Below are positions 23,484-33,019 of a DNA stretch of 64,000 nt, one piece after another. The translations under genes were made by a program, and so were the position numbers. Source of the stretch: Blastocystis hominis (lineage: Eukaryota; Sar; Bigyra; Opalinata; Blastocystidae); assembly GCF_000151665.1 (NCBI RefSeq), contig NW_013171815.1:199153-263152 (forward strand). Direction: 5' to 3'. Position 1 is the stretch's first letter. Each line of letters starts with the position of its first letter. Under the pieces are notes generated by a model. The model did not search any database. It saw nothing but the letters and a program-made list of their open reading frames with translations, and was not told the DNA's origin.

Positions 23484-26400
23484 TATTTACAAGTACAAAG
23501 ATACCCACAAAGATGGCGGCGATAATAACCACCGCCGAGTACTTCTTCCACCACAGCTTCAACCAGTTCTTTCTCCGCTTCTTCTCCAGCACAGTATCCA
23601 CCGCCTCGTTCTTTACCTCCGTAAACATCCGAATTCGAGAGAACGGGTCACGAGGCTCTCGCTTCCTCACGACTTCCTTCACCACAGGCGGAGGCGGAAC
23701 AAACACATCATAAGTCGACGAGAACTGAGACGGACCAACCACATTCACCGCCTTGAGCTGGAACGAATACCGTCGCGCGATCTCTGGCGTGAATTGGTAC
23801 TCGGTGGCATTTCCTTCAAAAACGAGCTTGTTATCTTGATACAGCAAAAAGCTATGCGTGACACTCCCCCATCGTTGCGTACTTCTGCACACATTCTCGC
23901 TCTGTAGGCTCCTTCCAATGAAGAAGCACTTCTTCTCCTTGCTGGGTGTGTGGCAAGAAGGACGGGATCGAAGGAACCGTCAAGCCTCGCTGGCTCGTCG
24001 AGAACAAAAGCGGAGTCGACGCCGCACTCTCGCCCACCGCGTTCTTCGCAAACACGATCGCAGAATACGCAGTCTCTTCTTTCAGTTTGTTAAACGTGAG
24101 CGTCGTAACGCTCCCCGTCACGAAGTACTCGCGACCCACCGGCTGTAAACTGATTCGGTAGCCAAGAATCGGAGAGCCGTTATCGGTGGGTTCGTTCCAA
24201 CCGATTGTCGCGTGGGTCGAGGCTGGCTGTTTCCGGAGAAACGGCTGCGGAACCACATCGGGAATTGCCGAGCCGGTTTGGGCGCTCAGGATTGCCGGAG
24301 TGGCGCTGCGACCAAGGGAATTTTCGCTCCAAACGCGGATTGTGTAGGAATTTCCGGCCACCAATCCGCGAAGAAGCGACGAATGATCGGTCGTCGTTTC
24401 GATTCCAGCGAAATTCTGATTGGCCGGGCTCTTTCCCGCGGCCATTTCGACGTGATAGCAGCGAATCGGACTTCCGTTGTCGCAGTCGGGGTCGTCCCAC
24501 TCGACGCGGATGAAAGAAAGAGGGCTGTACACTGCGTCCAGCGGCGCCACGCGAAGATTGCGAGGCGGCAATGGAACCGAAGGCTTCGTGGAGAAGGAAA
24601 CGATGGGAGAGAGCGGACTCCAGCCGAACGGCGTGCCGATCGCCAGTCGGAAGTGATAGCAATGCGCTGGTTTGAGTCCGGAGAGAGAGAAGGAAGTGTT
24701 GGGTCCTGTGTAGAGTGGATTCAGTTGGCCGAGCTGCTCGGTGTCGCCGTCTAAATAAAACTGCAGGGAGGCTTTGTCGTTTCCACGCAGTTCGTAGGAT
24801 GGAGAAACGTCGAACGACAGTTTCAGTGAAGAGGGAGTCGCAGAGAGAAGGGTGGGAGGCGAAGGACGAGGCAGCGGTGCTGGAAGCGTGTGAAGCGAAA
24901 TGGAAGGAGCTGAGTTGGCTTTGCCAACACTATTTACAGGGAGAACGCGGAACGAATAATCAGTATTGGGAAGTAAATTCGAAATCTAAACGAAAAATGA
25001 TTGAATGAATGAAGTCAAAACGAGAGCTGTTGTGAAAGGCGCGTCGATTGTTAGAATGGTGATCCAGGAATCTTTGGACGGTTCTGCGAGATGATGAATG
25101 GATGGATTGATGGAGTACGAAGCCATCGAGTCTTGCGAGGGAATGCAAGGCGATTTTTTCGGCTAAATCAAGAGAGAAGATTCAAAAGCAATACGAGCGA
25201 TTGCGTGGGGAATGGGAGCAATTCCACAGCGTCTTTGGGAACGCGTTGGAACGCCATTTGATTGTCCAATAAGACCGTAACCAACTCATCGCTCGTCTCC
25301 ATAATCCATCCCTCCGATTCCAACACTCTGCATCGCTCTCCCGCCTTCAATTCGCTTCTCGACTCCGAAGAATTCGAAATCGAATGCAACAGAATCTCTT
25401 TCTGTTGGTCGAAATTGGAACTTGTCGGGTTCACTTGGACCAAATAGTTCGTAATCACACTTCCATTATCCTTTGCGGCCTCCCACGACAGCGTGCAGTT
25501 GCAGAAATAAGCAGGAAGCGGTTTGCTCGTCATGTCTGCGCATTGCAATGAAAACGTTGGAGGCGAAAGCGAAGTCGGAATGTCAGGAAGCGTTGAGAAC
25601 GAAACAGGCTTGGAAGGATTGCTCCAACCATAAGAAGTGTGAGCCGATACGGTGATTCTATTTCTTATTTCCTGATCGATCGCATACGAATACGTCGTTC
25701 CAGGAAGCAAATCCTTCACGCGATAATACACGTCCGACACCTCCATCGAGGAAATCGTTTGGCCCTGCGCATCCTGCGTCTACATTCAACGCCTATCCGC
25801 GATTCTACGATCACTCGATAGGAATCGATCAGCTTCTGGAACTGCTCTTCGCTCTCCCAACTCACATACAAACTCATCGTTGTGTGTTTCTTCGCAGAGA
25901 GCTGTGGTCGAATCACTGGCGGCGACGCCAATCCCAGAATCGTAGAGAAGATTACCGGGCCGGTAAAGCCACTATCTCCCACTGAATTGTGTGCGCAGAG
26001 CCGAAACGAGTAATCGCTGTTCGCTGTCAGGTTTGAAATGGTCGCTTCGCAGTTTTTGTTCACATACACGATTTCCCAATTGCTGGCTTGCGAGCTCTTA
26101 TCGCTGTTTTCTTTTTTCATTTGAAGCATATACGAATCCACTTCGCTCCCATTCCAATCTTCGGGCGGCAAAGCGTCCCATTCCAGCGAGATGGAGTGGT
26201 TTGTTTGGCCTACACAGCGCAGGTTCGAAGGGTTGTTTGGAACGCTCGATTGCGTTCGGAACCAGTACACAAGGCCACTCGTTTCGCCGCATTCGTTATA
26301 GGCGGTTAACTGAAAAGCGTAATACCGGCCGCTCTTTAGCTTTTGCGCCTAATTGTTGATTGAATCGAGTCAAAGACAACTTTGCAACTCAAAACGTCTT

Positions 26401-27047
26401 CTCTGTCGATCAAAACGGTACAAAGATCCACATCGCTTGTTTCAGAAGCAGCCTGTAAATAGTCTGCACTGCAACGAACAGTGTAGCCAGTGATCTTTCG
26501 GCCATTACTTCTCGCCTCCCTCCATTTCAACTGCAATAAAACCCTCTCTCAGTTTGTACCTTGATCTCTCGGCGAGACTGCGATTGAACGATCAGCGGAG
26601 TTATTCCAGGGCGTGTACAAGGCGTAGAGAACTGCGTGCTTCGACAAAGAGGTTTCATCACACCACTTTCCAATTTGCACACCGCATTCACGAAAAAGGT
26701 GCCTCCTGGAGCGATGTTAGCAATGATCCACTACAAATAACATACACAGTACTCAATGACTTCAAACTCATTTGTTTTATCCATAACACACTCATCTGCG
26801 GATATGACTTTCGATTCCAATACATTTGCAGATTCTATTTATTACCAAACCAATAACCGATACCATCTCGCAAGTATACAGAATAGGAGAATCCTTCTTG
26901 GTGATTTATTGATATTTTGAGTGTCGCTGAGCACGATTCGATTGTGATATCTGAATGGTCGAAAACTATCGATCCATCAGGAAATACGATTGGCTTTTCT
27001 TCCTCAGGCGCTATGGGAGATGGCTTTTCATTCATTTTATTGTCCAT
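23470..27047 (-). CDS. tail-anchored protein with many fibronectin type III domains
   Basis: About 1,100 residues, no signal peptide (starts MDNKMNEKPSPIAPEEEKP). At least six FN3 modules are visible by their core pattern: ITGYTVRC, HSISLEWDALPPEDW, YSFRLCAHNSVGDSG, ITVSAHTSYGWSNPS, YSFRVLPVNSVGKANSAPS, VEWDDPDCDNGSPIRCYHVE, IGWNEPTDNGSPILGYRIS, FQLKAVNVVGPSQFS. The C terminus has a basic stretch (EKKRRKNWLKLWWKK), one membrane segment (YSAVVIIAAIFVGIFVLV) and only NTTMK after it, so the FN3 part should face the cytosol. Eight introns, 28-36 bp, nearly all phase 0. The TAA stop begins with the T at 23472, which is also the predicted poly(A) site (motif 23460-23467). It overlaps the opposite small gene. 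The partner is unknown. Confidence 0.8.
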
Positions 27048-27101
27048 GTTGATTATATGACCAGGTTACCAAAGTCGAGGGATCCCACAATGTGACACAA
27101 A

Positions 27102-27895
27102 ATGGTTGCCACACCACTACCGCCGATTATCGAGACGGCCATTTTATCATTATGTGTATGCCTCCCGATTATTGCCATTCGAAAGTTTAAATGGGTATCT
27201 TCAGCCACTTCCAGAAAGCTACTGCACATCTGTATTCTATCATAATGTTCTTCAGAGGTAGGTATGGCGCCAGTGTATATTCTGTGTTGGAGTATTTTTC
27301 CTGATGATAACTCTGGAATGTATCAGGCAATGCTGAGTACCTATTTTATTTCTTATATTACATAGTTCCGCTCGCGTTCACAATTGTATTTTGGGTAATT
27401 GGCAAGGGTTTTGTCAAAGTGGACATGGTAACCGATTCGATGAGCCGATCGGGTGTCGCAAGTGAGTTGGTTGGGGGACCAGTCCACTATGGAGTTTGCA
27501 TTTCGCTGGCTACTCTTTTCTATTGGAAGCGAGTTGAATGCCTGTACAGTATTCTTCCCATAGCATTTGGAGACGGGTTCTCTGCGTTTTTCGGTCCCAA
27601 TGTTCCTGGGAATCGGTTCTTGCCTTGGAATCCATCGAAAACCTGGTTTGGTCTCGCGTCCTTCGTCTTTTTCTCATGGATCTCGCTCGTTTTCTACAAT
27701 TGGATGATTCTGAAGTGTGTATCGAAGTGTTGATTTATTGTAGAGAAGGTTCCTTTTTCAATTCGGATGTCAACTATGTCGTGAACTCCCTGTTTGTGTC
27801 TGTGATGTGTGGATTGATGGAATCGCTTACCATTCCAAACTACGACAACTACACCATTTTCTTTATGGGGATTCTAGCCTTTCACTTTGTACACT
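27102..27895 (+). CDS. phytol/polyprenol kinase-like membrane protein
   Basis: Member of the CTP-dependent lipid-alcohol kinase family (phytol kinase VTE5, farnesol kinase, dolichol kinase Sec59). Marks: ATSRKLLHIC, the core ELVGGPVHYGVCISLATLFYW in pieces, AFGDGFSAFFGPNVPG, PWNPSKTWFGLASFVFF and the end LTIPNYDNYTIFFMG. Several hydrophobic segments. Introns of 30, 29 and 30 bp. No genomic stop follows ...ILAFHFVH: the frame stays open into AT-rich sequence. A T at 27895 is the first base of a codon and lies 4 nt before TGTTTGTG (27900-27907), so polyadenylation should make TAA. About 235 residues. Only 54 bp separate its ATG from the divergent FN3 gene. Substrate unknown; there is no plastid, so phytol is unlikely. 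Confidence 0.75.
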
Positions 27896-27907
27896 CCCTT
27901 GTTTGTG
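27896..27907 (+). terminator. 3' element CCCT-TGTTTGTG making a stop codon
   Basis: The spacer (4 nt) plus TGTTTGTG follows the T at 27895 that becomes TAA after poly(A) addition. It matches the Blastocystis rule of a TGTTTGTT-type element shortly downstream of the cleavage site. Confidence 0.75.
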
Positions 27908-28016
27908 AAACAAACCATTTGGAAGGACCAAAAAATAACCGATTTTGTCGGATTCTCTATTCAAAAGCTGCACGCAGAAGAGAGCAATCACAACCATTAC
28001 CACAACCACAAATCAT

Positions 28017-28919
28017 TTACTTCCCACTCTTCGCCTTCTCCTCAAATGCACCGAAATGCACCGGGAAAAAGGGAATAAAACGCCACGTCGTCTTCTGATA
28101 TTCCGCAAAAAGAGGATATTTCTTGGATGCCACTGGCTCGGAAACGAATGTCGAGCAATACACGACAACGAACAGCGCGATCGCAAACAGCAACCCCCAG
28201 TTCAGCCAGTTTCCAATTCGGTAGGAACCCCACATGTAGATGACAACCCATTGCATTACCTCCGCAAAATAGTTGGGATGTCGCGAATACTTACGCAGGC
28301 CAGAAAAATCAAAACCTGCTCTGATACAGATATTGCGACTCATCTTCTGCTCCTCAGAACTCAGACTGTGCTTCTCGGTTTGAAAGCGGAACATGTTGAT
28401 ATCCACGATGGTTTCCATACCAAAAAAGAATAGGAAGAGGAAACAAAAGAAAAAATCGCTTAGATACAGCCCAGAAGAACGATCCGAAAGTGCAACTAGC
28501 AACACAGGAATGGTAAATCCGATTATCAGTGCTAGTTGGATAGAACAAATGAATCCAAAGTGGAACAATTGCCAGAGAATGGGGTTTGTGATGAAAGTCC
28601 GCAAATAGCCCCAACGCCAGTCTTCTTCCACAAAGATTCCCCTCTCCATTCTGTAGCCTCCCTTAATAAAGAAATTCCAAGTGAGACGAACTCCCCAGAA
28701 GGTTATACAACAAGCCATCACAATGACGATGTCTGCCCATTCAGAAATATAAGCATAGATCCATGCCATGAAGATAGGAAGAATAGACCAGAGACGATCC
28801 ACTTGGCTGACATTTTTCGTTGCAACGCCATAGATAAAGCTGATTAAAACAACGGCCAGGTAAATATACAGTAGAAGTAGCCAACTATTGATATTGAACA
28901 ATTGCTGCATTATTGGCAA
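28017..28919 (-). CDS. DUF1295 / steroid 5-alpha-reductase-like membrane protein
   Basis: An unbroken frame of 300 residues and one of the few intronless genes here. The sequence has about 6-7 hydrophobic segments and the DUF1295 marks VDRLWSILP, GVRLTWNFF and the C-terminal FSGLRKYSRHPNYFAEVMQW, which in the isoprenylcysteine methyltransferase/5-alpha-reductase superfamily lies near the cofactor site. The substrate is not known; related proteins act on steroids or long-chain lipids. It is convergent with the kinase-like gene (120 bp between ends). Confidence 0.85.
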   Translation of the reverse strand: MPIMQQLFNINSWLLLLYIYLAVVLISFIYGVATKNVSQVDRLWSILPIFMAWIYAYISEWADIVIVMACCITFWGVRLTWNFFIKGGYRMERGIFVEEDWRWGYLRTFITNPILWQLFHFGFICSIQLALIIGFTIPVLLVALSDRSSGLYLSDFFFCFLFLFFFGMETIVDINMFRFQTEKHSLSSEEQKMSRNICIRAGFDFSGLRKYSRHPNYFAEVMQWVVIYMWGSYRIGNWLNWGLLFAIALFVVVYCSTFVSEPVASKKYPLFAEYQKTTWRFIPFFPVHFGAFEEKAKSGK

Positions 28920-28987
28920 TCAGCTAATCGGAAAAATGAGACCGGCATAAGCGCTAACACTCCTTATTGCAACAAACAATCAAAAAC

Positions 28988-31823
28988 TCAAATGTCAACA
29001 GAAACGGCGTAAATAACCCATGGCTTGCCCATCACATACATCACATCATACATGGCGTAGAACGACATCACCCACTGCTGCAGCCAGTACTCAATATCAA
29101 ACTGCCCTCCTTGCAGCGGGTGTCGCACCACCGGAGAGGCTCTCGGATCAAACGTCTCTCCCGCGACTTTCTTCATCAATTCGGTTCGCACAGCGGCATG
29201 CAGCTGCTTGTTTCCCTCGACCTTCACCGCCACGTTCTCGTAATCCTGCATCTCCACGCACACCCATCACCTTACCTCCATGTTCACAACGATCATCGGC
29301 GGATCCACCGACAAACCCGCGTCAAACCGAGCGTTTCGCTGCGTTTCGTTGAAATACGTCGCTCTCTACGCGTGAATTCCACTCCGTTTCGCCACCATCA
29401 AGCTGATCCCCAGCCGTTCCACCGTTCGATCGCCCGGGAGATTGACGACCGGAACGCCTGACCAATAGGCATCGAGTCCCGTGGCGCCTGCGGACCAGAC
29501 GGGACTGTCGAGAATCAAATCGCAGATGCTGGTGCGGACCATATACAACGCCTTGTTATCTTCGAAATCGCTGAAGAGAACGCGATCTTTGTGGACTCCG
29601 CGAGCCATTAGTTCGAGCTTAATGCTCTCCTCGCCCTCGAGGGGATGGCGCAGCAGCCAGAGATAGGAAGAAGGATGGCGATGGAGAATGTTCGCCCAGG
29701 TGTCGAGCAGATCGGATGAGATTTTGTAGAGCTGGTTGGGGAAGCAGTAGAGTGTTCCCTCCTGTGGAACTTTAAACGTGTTTCGAAGATATAAAGTGGC
29801 GGAATCGCTTTGGTAGGGGTGGAGATCGGGGACTTTGTTGTAGTGGTTGCAGGCGTAGTAATAAGGAAGATAGACGAGTTTGTCGGGGTAATAATGGCTG
29901 AATTGGGGAGGCGAAACGATGCTATCTTCCTGATTGAAGTCGATGTAGGAGTTCGAGATTTGACTGGGGAAACCGAGGTAGTTCACTTGGATAACCGCGG
30001 GGCGACGAGCGAGAATGGAGGCTTCGGCTCCCTGCGTGTATCCCATCAGATCAATGAGCAAATCGAGATCTAACGCGTTGATGATCTCGGCTTTTTTATC
30101 CGGATACATCAACTCGAGATTGATCACTCGAAGCTCGCGATTTCGATTTCGGTAGCTTTTCTTCACGTTAAAAACATCGCGACCTTTGCGATAATCCGAT
30201 TCATCCAACATGCTCTCTTGCTTGATCCCCAATTCTTCAAAGGCGTGCGTTTGGTTTCCTCGAGTCGACGACAAATTAATCAGAATCACTTCGCACCCCT
30301 TCATTCCACACCGTTTTTGCATCCTACTCGCATTAGTTTGAACGCTCCGCGCATTAAATGCATCATCGGGTGATTATAGAAAACATCCGCAGAAAGCAGA
30401 CCAACGCGAAGCACGTCTCGAAGCTTTCGATTCCGCACTTGCGCGTGTTTGTATTCGCTTTTGAACATGCTTCGTAAATACAATCCGAACAGCTTGTTCA
30501 CTTCCGTCTGCACGTCCATATTCACCATCACGCTCGATCGGATCGGAACTAACGGCGGGATCACGCCGCGCCTCGCTTCTTCGGCGATGGTTTCCTTCTC
30601 TGCGAGAAGCTCTTCAATCGCGTGGCGCTTCAGCGGAAGCAGTCCTTGCAGAGACGAAATGTAGTTCTTGATATGGAAATAATTGAAGAGCTGCGCGAGG
30701 TTGTGCGGATAGAGCGATAAAATCTGCTCGATCGACCGCATTCCGCCGAAATGGTCGGGCGGCTGCATCACATAGGCGTCGTACAACGTGGTAAACAGCT
30801 CGATCACCTTCACTTCCAAGCAATGTCCGCGTTTCAGAAGACTCACTGCTTTCTCCGCTGCGGCGATCGCAGACGCGGATTCGGCCAGTTTTTGATAGAT
30901 TTTGCTCATCACGTAATACGCTTCCGTGAAAGTCGGTTTCACCGCGATGATTTCCTGGACATTCTGAAGCGACTCGGAGAGTTGATTGGCGTTGAGCTGA
31001 GCGATTGCGAGATTCATTCTGGAATGAAAGGAAAGCGAAATGGAAACTTCTCGCCGAGGGAAGTGATGCTGTGGACTCGACGACTATCGAATTCTTTGGC
31101 TTTCGCGACGTTGTTTGTGGCGTCGTAGCACATATCTACCGTAAAATGGAGAAACTAGGGAAACAGAGAACGCAGTAGTAGCAGTTGTCATCGATCTGAG
31201 AAGGACGAACATCCTGAAGAATGGAATTGGCTCGATCGCATTCTGTTGTCTACGATTCAATCAATGAAAAAGAAAGAGAGAAGTACCCAAGCAAGCGTTA
31301 ATCCATAGTAATAGGCCGCCTTTTTGTTGGAAGGATCTTCGTTATATATGGATGATAGGCTAATCGTCAAAAAGAGAGCGAGATAAAACATTTCTTTGGA
31401 TGCATTAAAGTTACCATAATCAAAAAGAGCGATGCTGTAAGTTAAACGATTTTCGGCAGAAGGATCCAATGTACTGCATTGCTTCAGCGGAGACAGACTG
31501 TCCTTGAGCTTGTGTTGGCCTTGATAATATTTTCCGAGAATGCACCATGCTTTGGATGCAGAACCGTTGATTCTACACCTTAGAAACAAAATAGCATATA
31601 GACTCGGTGGCTTTGTTCAAAAGCTTAACCGCCTCCGCTTTGGACTTTTTCGTCTTGTTTTTGAGTATAGAAACAGCTTTCTTCAATAGCAGATTGTACT
31701 TCTTCGAGACTTCTACAACAATCAACAAATACAAGCAACTCTACCCAATTCTTTTGCAGACTGAGATGAATCCGCTACAAAAGCGCAAAACAACAAAAGT
31801 ATACACAAATATACGAATCTCAT
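28988..31823 (-). CDS. GT41 O-GlcNAc-transferase-like protein with TPRs and a signal peptide
   Basis: About 860 residues. N terminus MRFVYLCILLLFCAFVADS is a good signal peptide, odd for GT41 enzymes, which normally work in the nucleus and cytosol. TPR units follow (KAWCILGKYYQGQHKLKDS, LAIAQLNANQLSESLQNV). The catalytic half has LLSADVFYNHPMMHLMRG (catalytic-type His), DLLIDLMGYTQGAEASI, PAVIQVNYLGFPSQI, FPNQLYKISSDLL (the Lys that binds UDP in OGT) and SYLWLLRHP. Where human OGT has NGHTTG the sequence is SAGATG, so the UDP-site His is missing. About nine introns (24-37 bp; one join near 31150 may be 36 or 56 bp). The stop TGA is at 28988, followed by TGTTTGTT. It could be an SPY-like fucosyltransferase or an extracellular (EOGT-like) role by location only. 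Confidence 0.8.
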
Positions 31824-31934
31824 ATCTGTTTTTGACAGAAAAAGCATTGCGACTTCCGAAGTGATATCCGAGACGTGCTCATATTATTGGTATTGGAGAA
31901 AGAAACTTGTTAAGCATAGAGAGGAGTCCCAACC

Positions 31935-32824
31935 ATGATTCAATTTCAACTACTTACAGATGAGCAAATCGCGAAGTCACCGTCATCAAGAGATGGTATC
32001 TCTCCGAATGAAGAGCACGAAATGCGGAAAAGGTCGTGTACTTTCATTCGGCAACTTTGCAAAAGTCTAGAATTATATCCTTTCTAAATGGACCGTGTTT
32101 GGTCTTCTTAACATTTGCAAAAAGGCGTATGTCATATATTCTGCTTGTGTGTTTTTCCATCGATTTTACAGCATCCAGTCATATCATTCCCACGATCAAT
32201 TTGTATTGTCGATCAGAAAACGTGATTATTAGATCATAGCAGCAGGTTGTTGTTTTTTGGCGGCGAAAGTGGAGGAAAGTTTCCGAAAAGCTGATATGAT
32301 TGCTCAGCACTTTATCGATATTCAACAAAAACGTAAGCCTGACCCTGCGGACTGCAAGGTACATCATGTCGTGTTTCTTTATTCTAGGAGATCAAAATGA
32401 AGCTATTGCTCGCCGAGCGCATCATTCTGAACGTTCTCTCCTTCGATCTGATCGTGGAGCAGCCCTACAATACCATTATAACCCTCTCTCAATCTCTCAA
32501 AGGTTTTTTTTTATTTTTTGTTTTTTCTTTTCTTATTTTTAGTGAGCGATGAGGTTCAGTGCGCATGGAGGTTTGCAAACGATTCGTACCGCCTTCCCCT
32601 CTCTTTATTCACGCGTAGCATCTACTCCACAGCGTCGATTCAATACACAGCCAAAACGATCGCAGCCGCTTGCGTCTATTTGGCGATTCGCGTGTTGAAG
32701 AAGATGCCACCGGAGAATGCTGTGCCCACACTCTTGGATATGTGTGGAACCGATGAGGCGGTATTAATGCGGTGCTGCGACTGTCTGAAGGCGCTTTATC
32801 CGAATTTTGATAAACAGTTTCTTT
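31935..32824 (+). CDS. cyclin of the K/L/T (transcription) type
   Basis: Partner of a transcription-type CDK. Cyclin box marks: QLLTDEQIAKSPSSRDGIS, RKRSCTFIRQLCKSLEL, ACVFFHRFYSIQSYH, CCFLAAKVEESFRKADM, LLLAERIILNVLSFDLIVE, then VSDEVQCAWRFANDS and TIAAACVYLAIR. The ATG is at 31935, 111 bp from the divergent GT41 gene. The first intron (from 32075) is U12-like: see its own entry. The second, near 32215-32240, is 18-24 bp by frame. Later ones are 29, 40 (T-rich) and 33 bp. The frame has no genomic stop after DKQFL and would run into an AAAG repeat; T at 32824 plus the element at 32829-32836 gives TAA. About 239 residues. Confidence 0.85.
32075..32123 (+). other. U12-like intron in the cyclin gene
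   Basis: Starts ATATCCTTTC, the consensus of minor-spliceosome donors, and contains TTCTTAAC at 32105-32112, close to the U12 branch consensus TTCCTTAAC. No GT-AG choice joins CKSLEL to AYVIYSACVFFHRFY in frame. The 3' end is unsure: frame favours ending at 32123 (AT-AA) or 32117; an AT-AG end at 32124 would shift the frame. Confidence 0.5.
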
Positions 32825-32836
32825 GTCGTGTTTGTT
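32825..32836 (+). terminator. 3' element GTCG-TGTTTGTT making a stop codon
   Basis: Four bases then TGTTTGTT follow the in-frame T at 32824. Poly(A) addition there turns the TGT codon into TAA. Confidence 0.75.
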
Positions 32837-33019
32837 CAAAAGAAAGAAAGAAAGAAAAAGAAAGCGAGCAAGCAAGTAGACAAATCAACAAGCAAACAAG
32901 CAAACAATAAGAACTACAAACATTAAAAAAACACAAACAACACGACAATACAATACAATACAATTTAAAACAATTTAAAACAAACAAACGAACAAACAAA
33001 ACACAAACAATAAAACAAA
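32837..33019. repeat. AAAG and CAAA low-complexity spacer
   Basis: Short runs of AAAG (about 32840-32870) and AAAC/CAATA-type units up to 33010 fill the space between the ends of the cyclin and TRAPPC11-like genes. On the minus strand they contain several TGTTTGTT copies that could end the TRAPPC11-like transcript. Confidence 0.7.

Noticed and set aside
32837-32910. Lys/Glu-rich C-terminal tail of the cyclin
   Set aside because: It lies after the TGTTTGTT element and comes from an AAAG repeat; the poly(A)-made stop at 32824 explains the end better.
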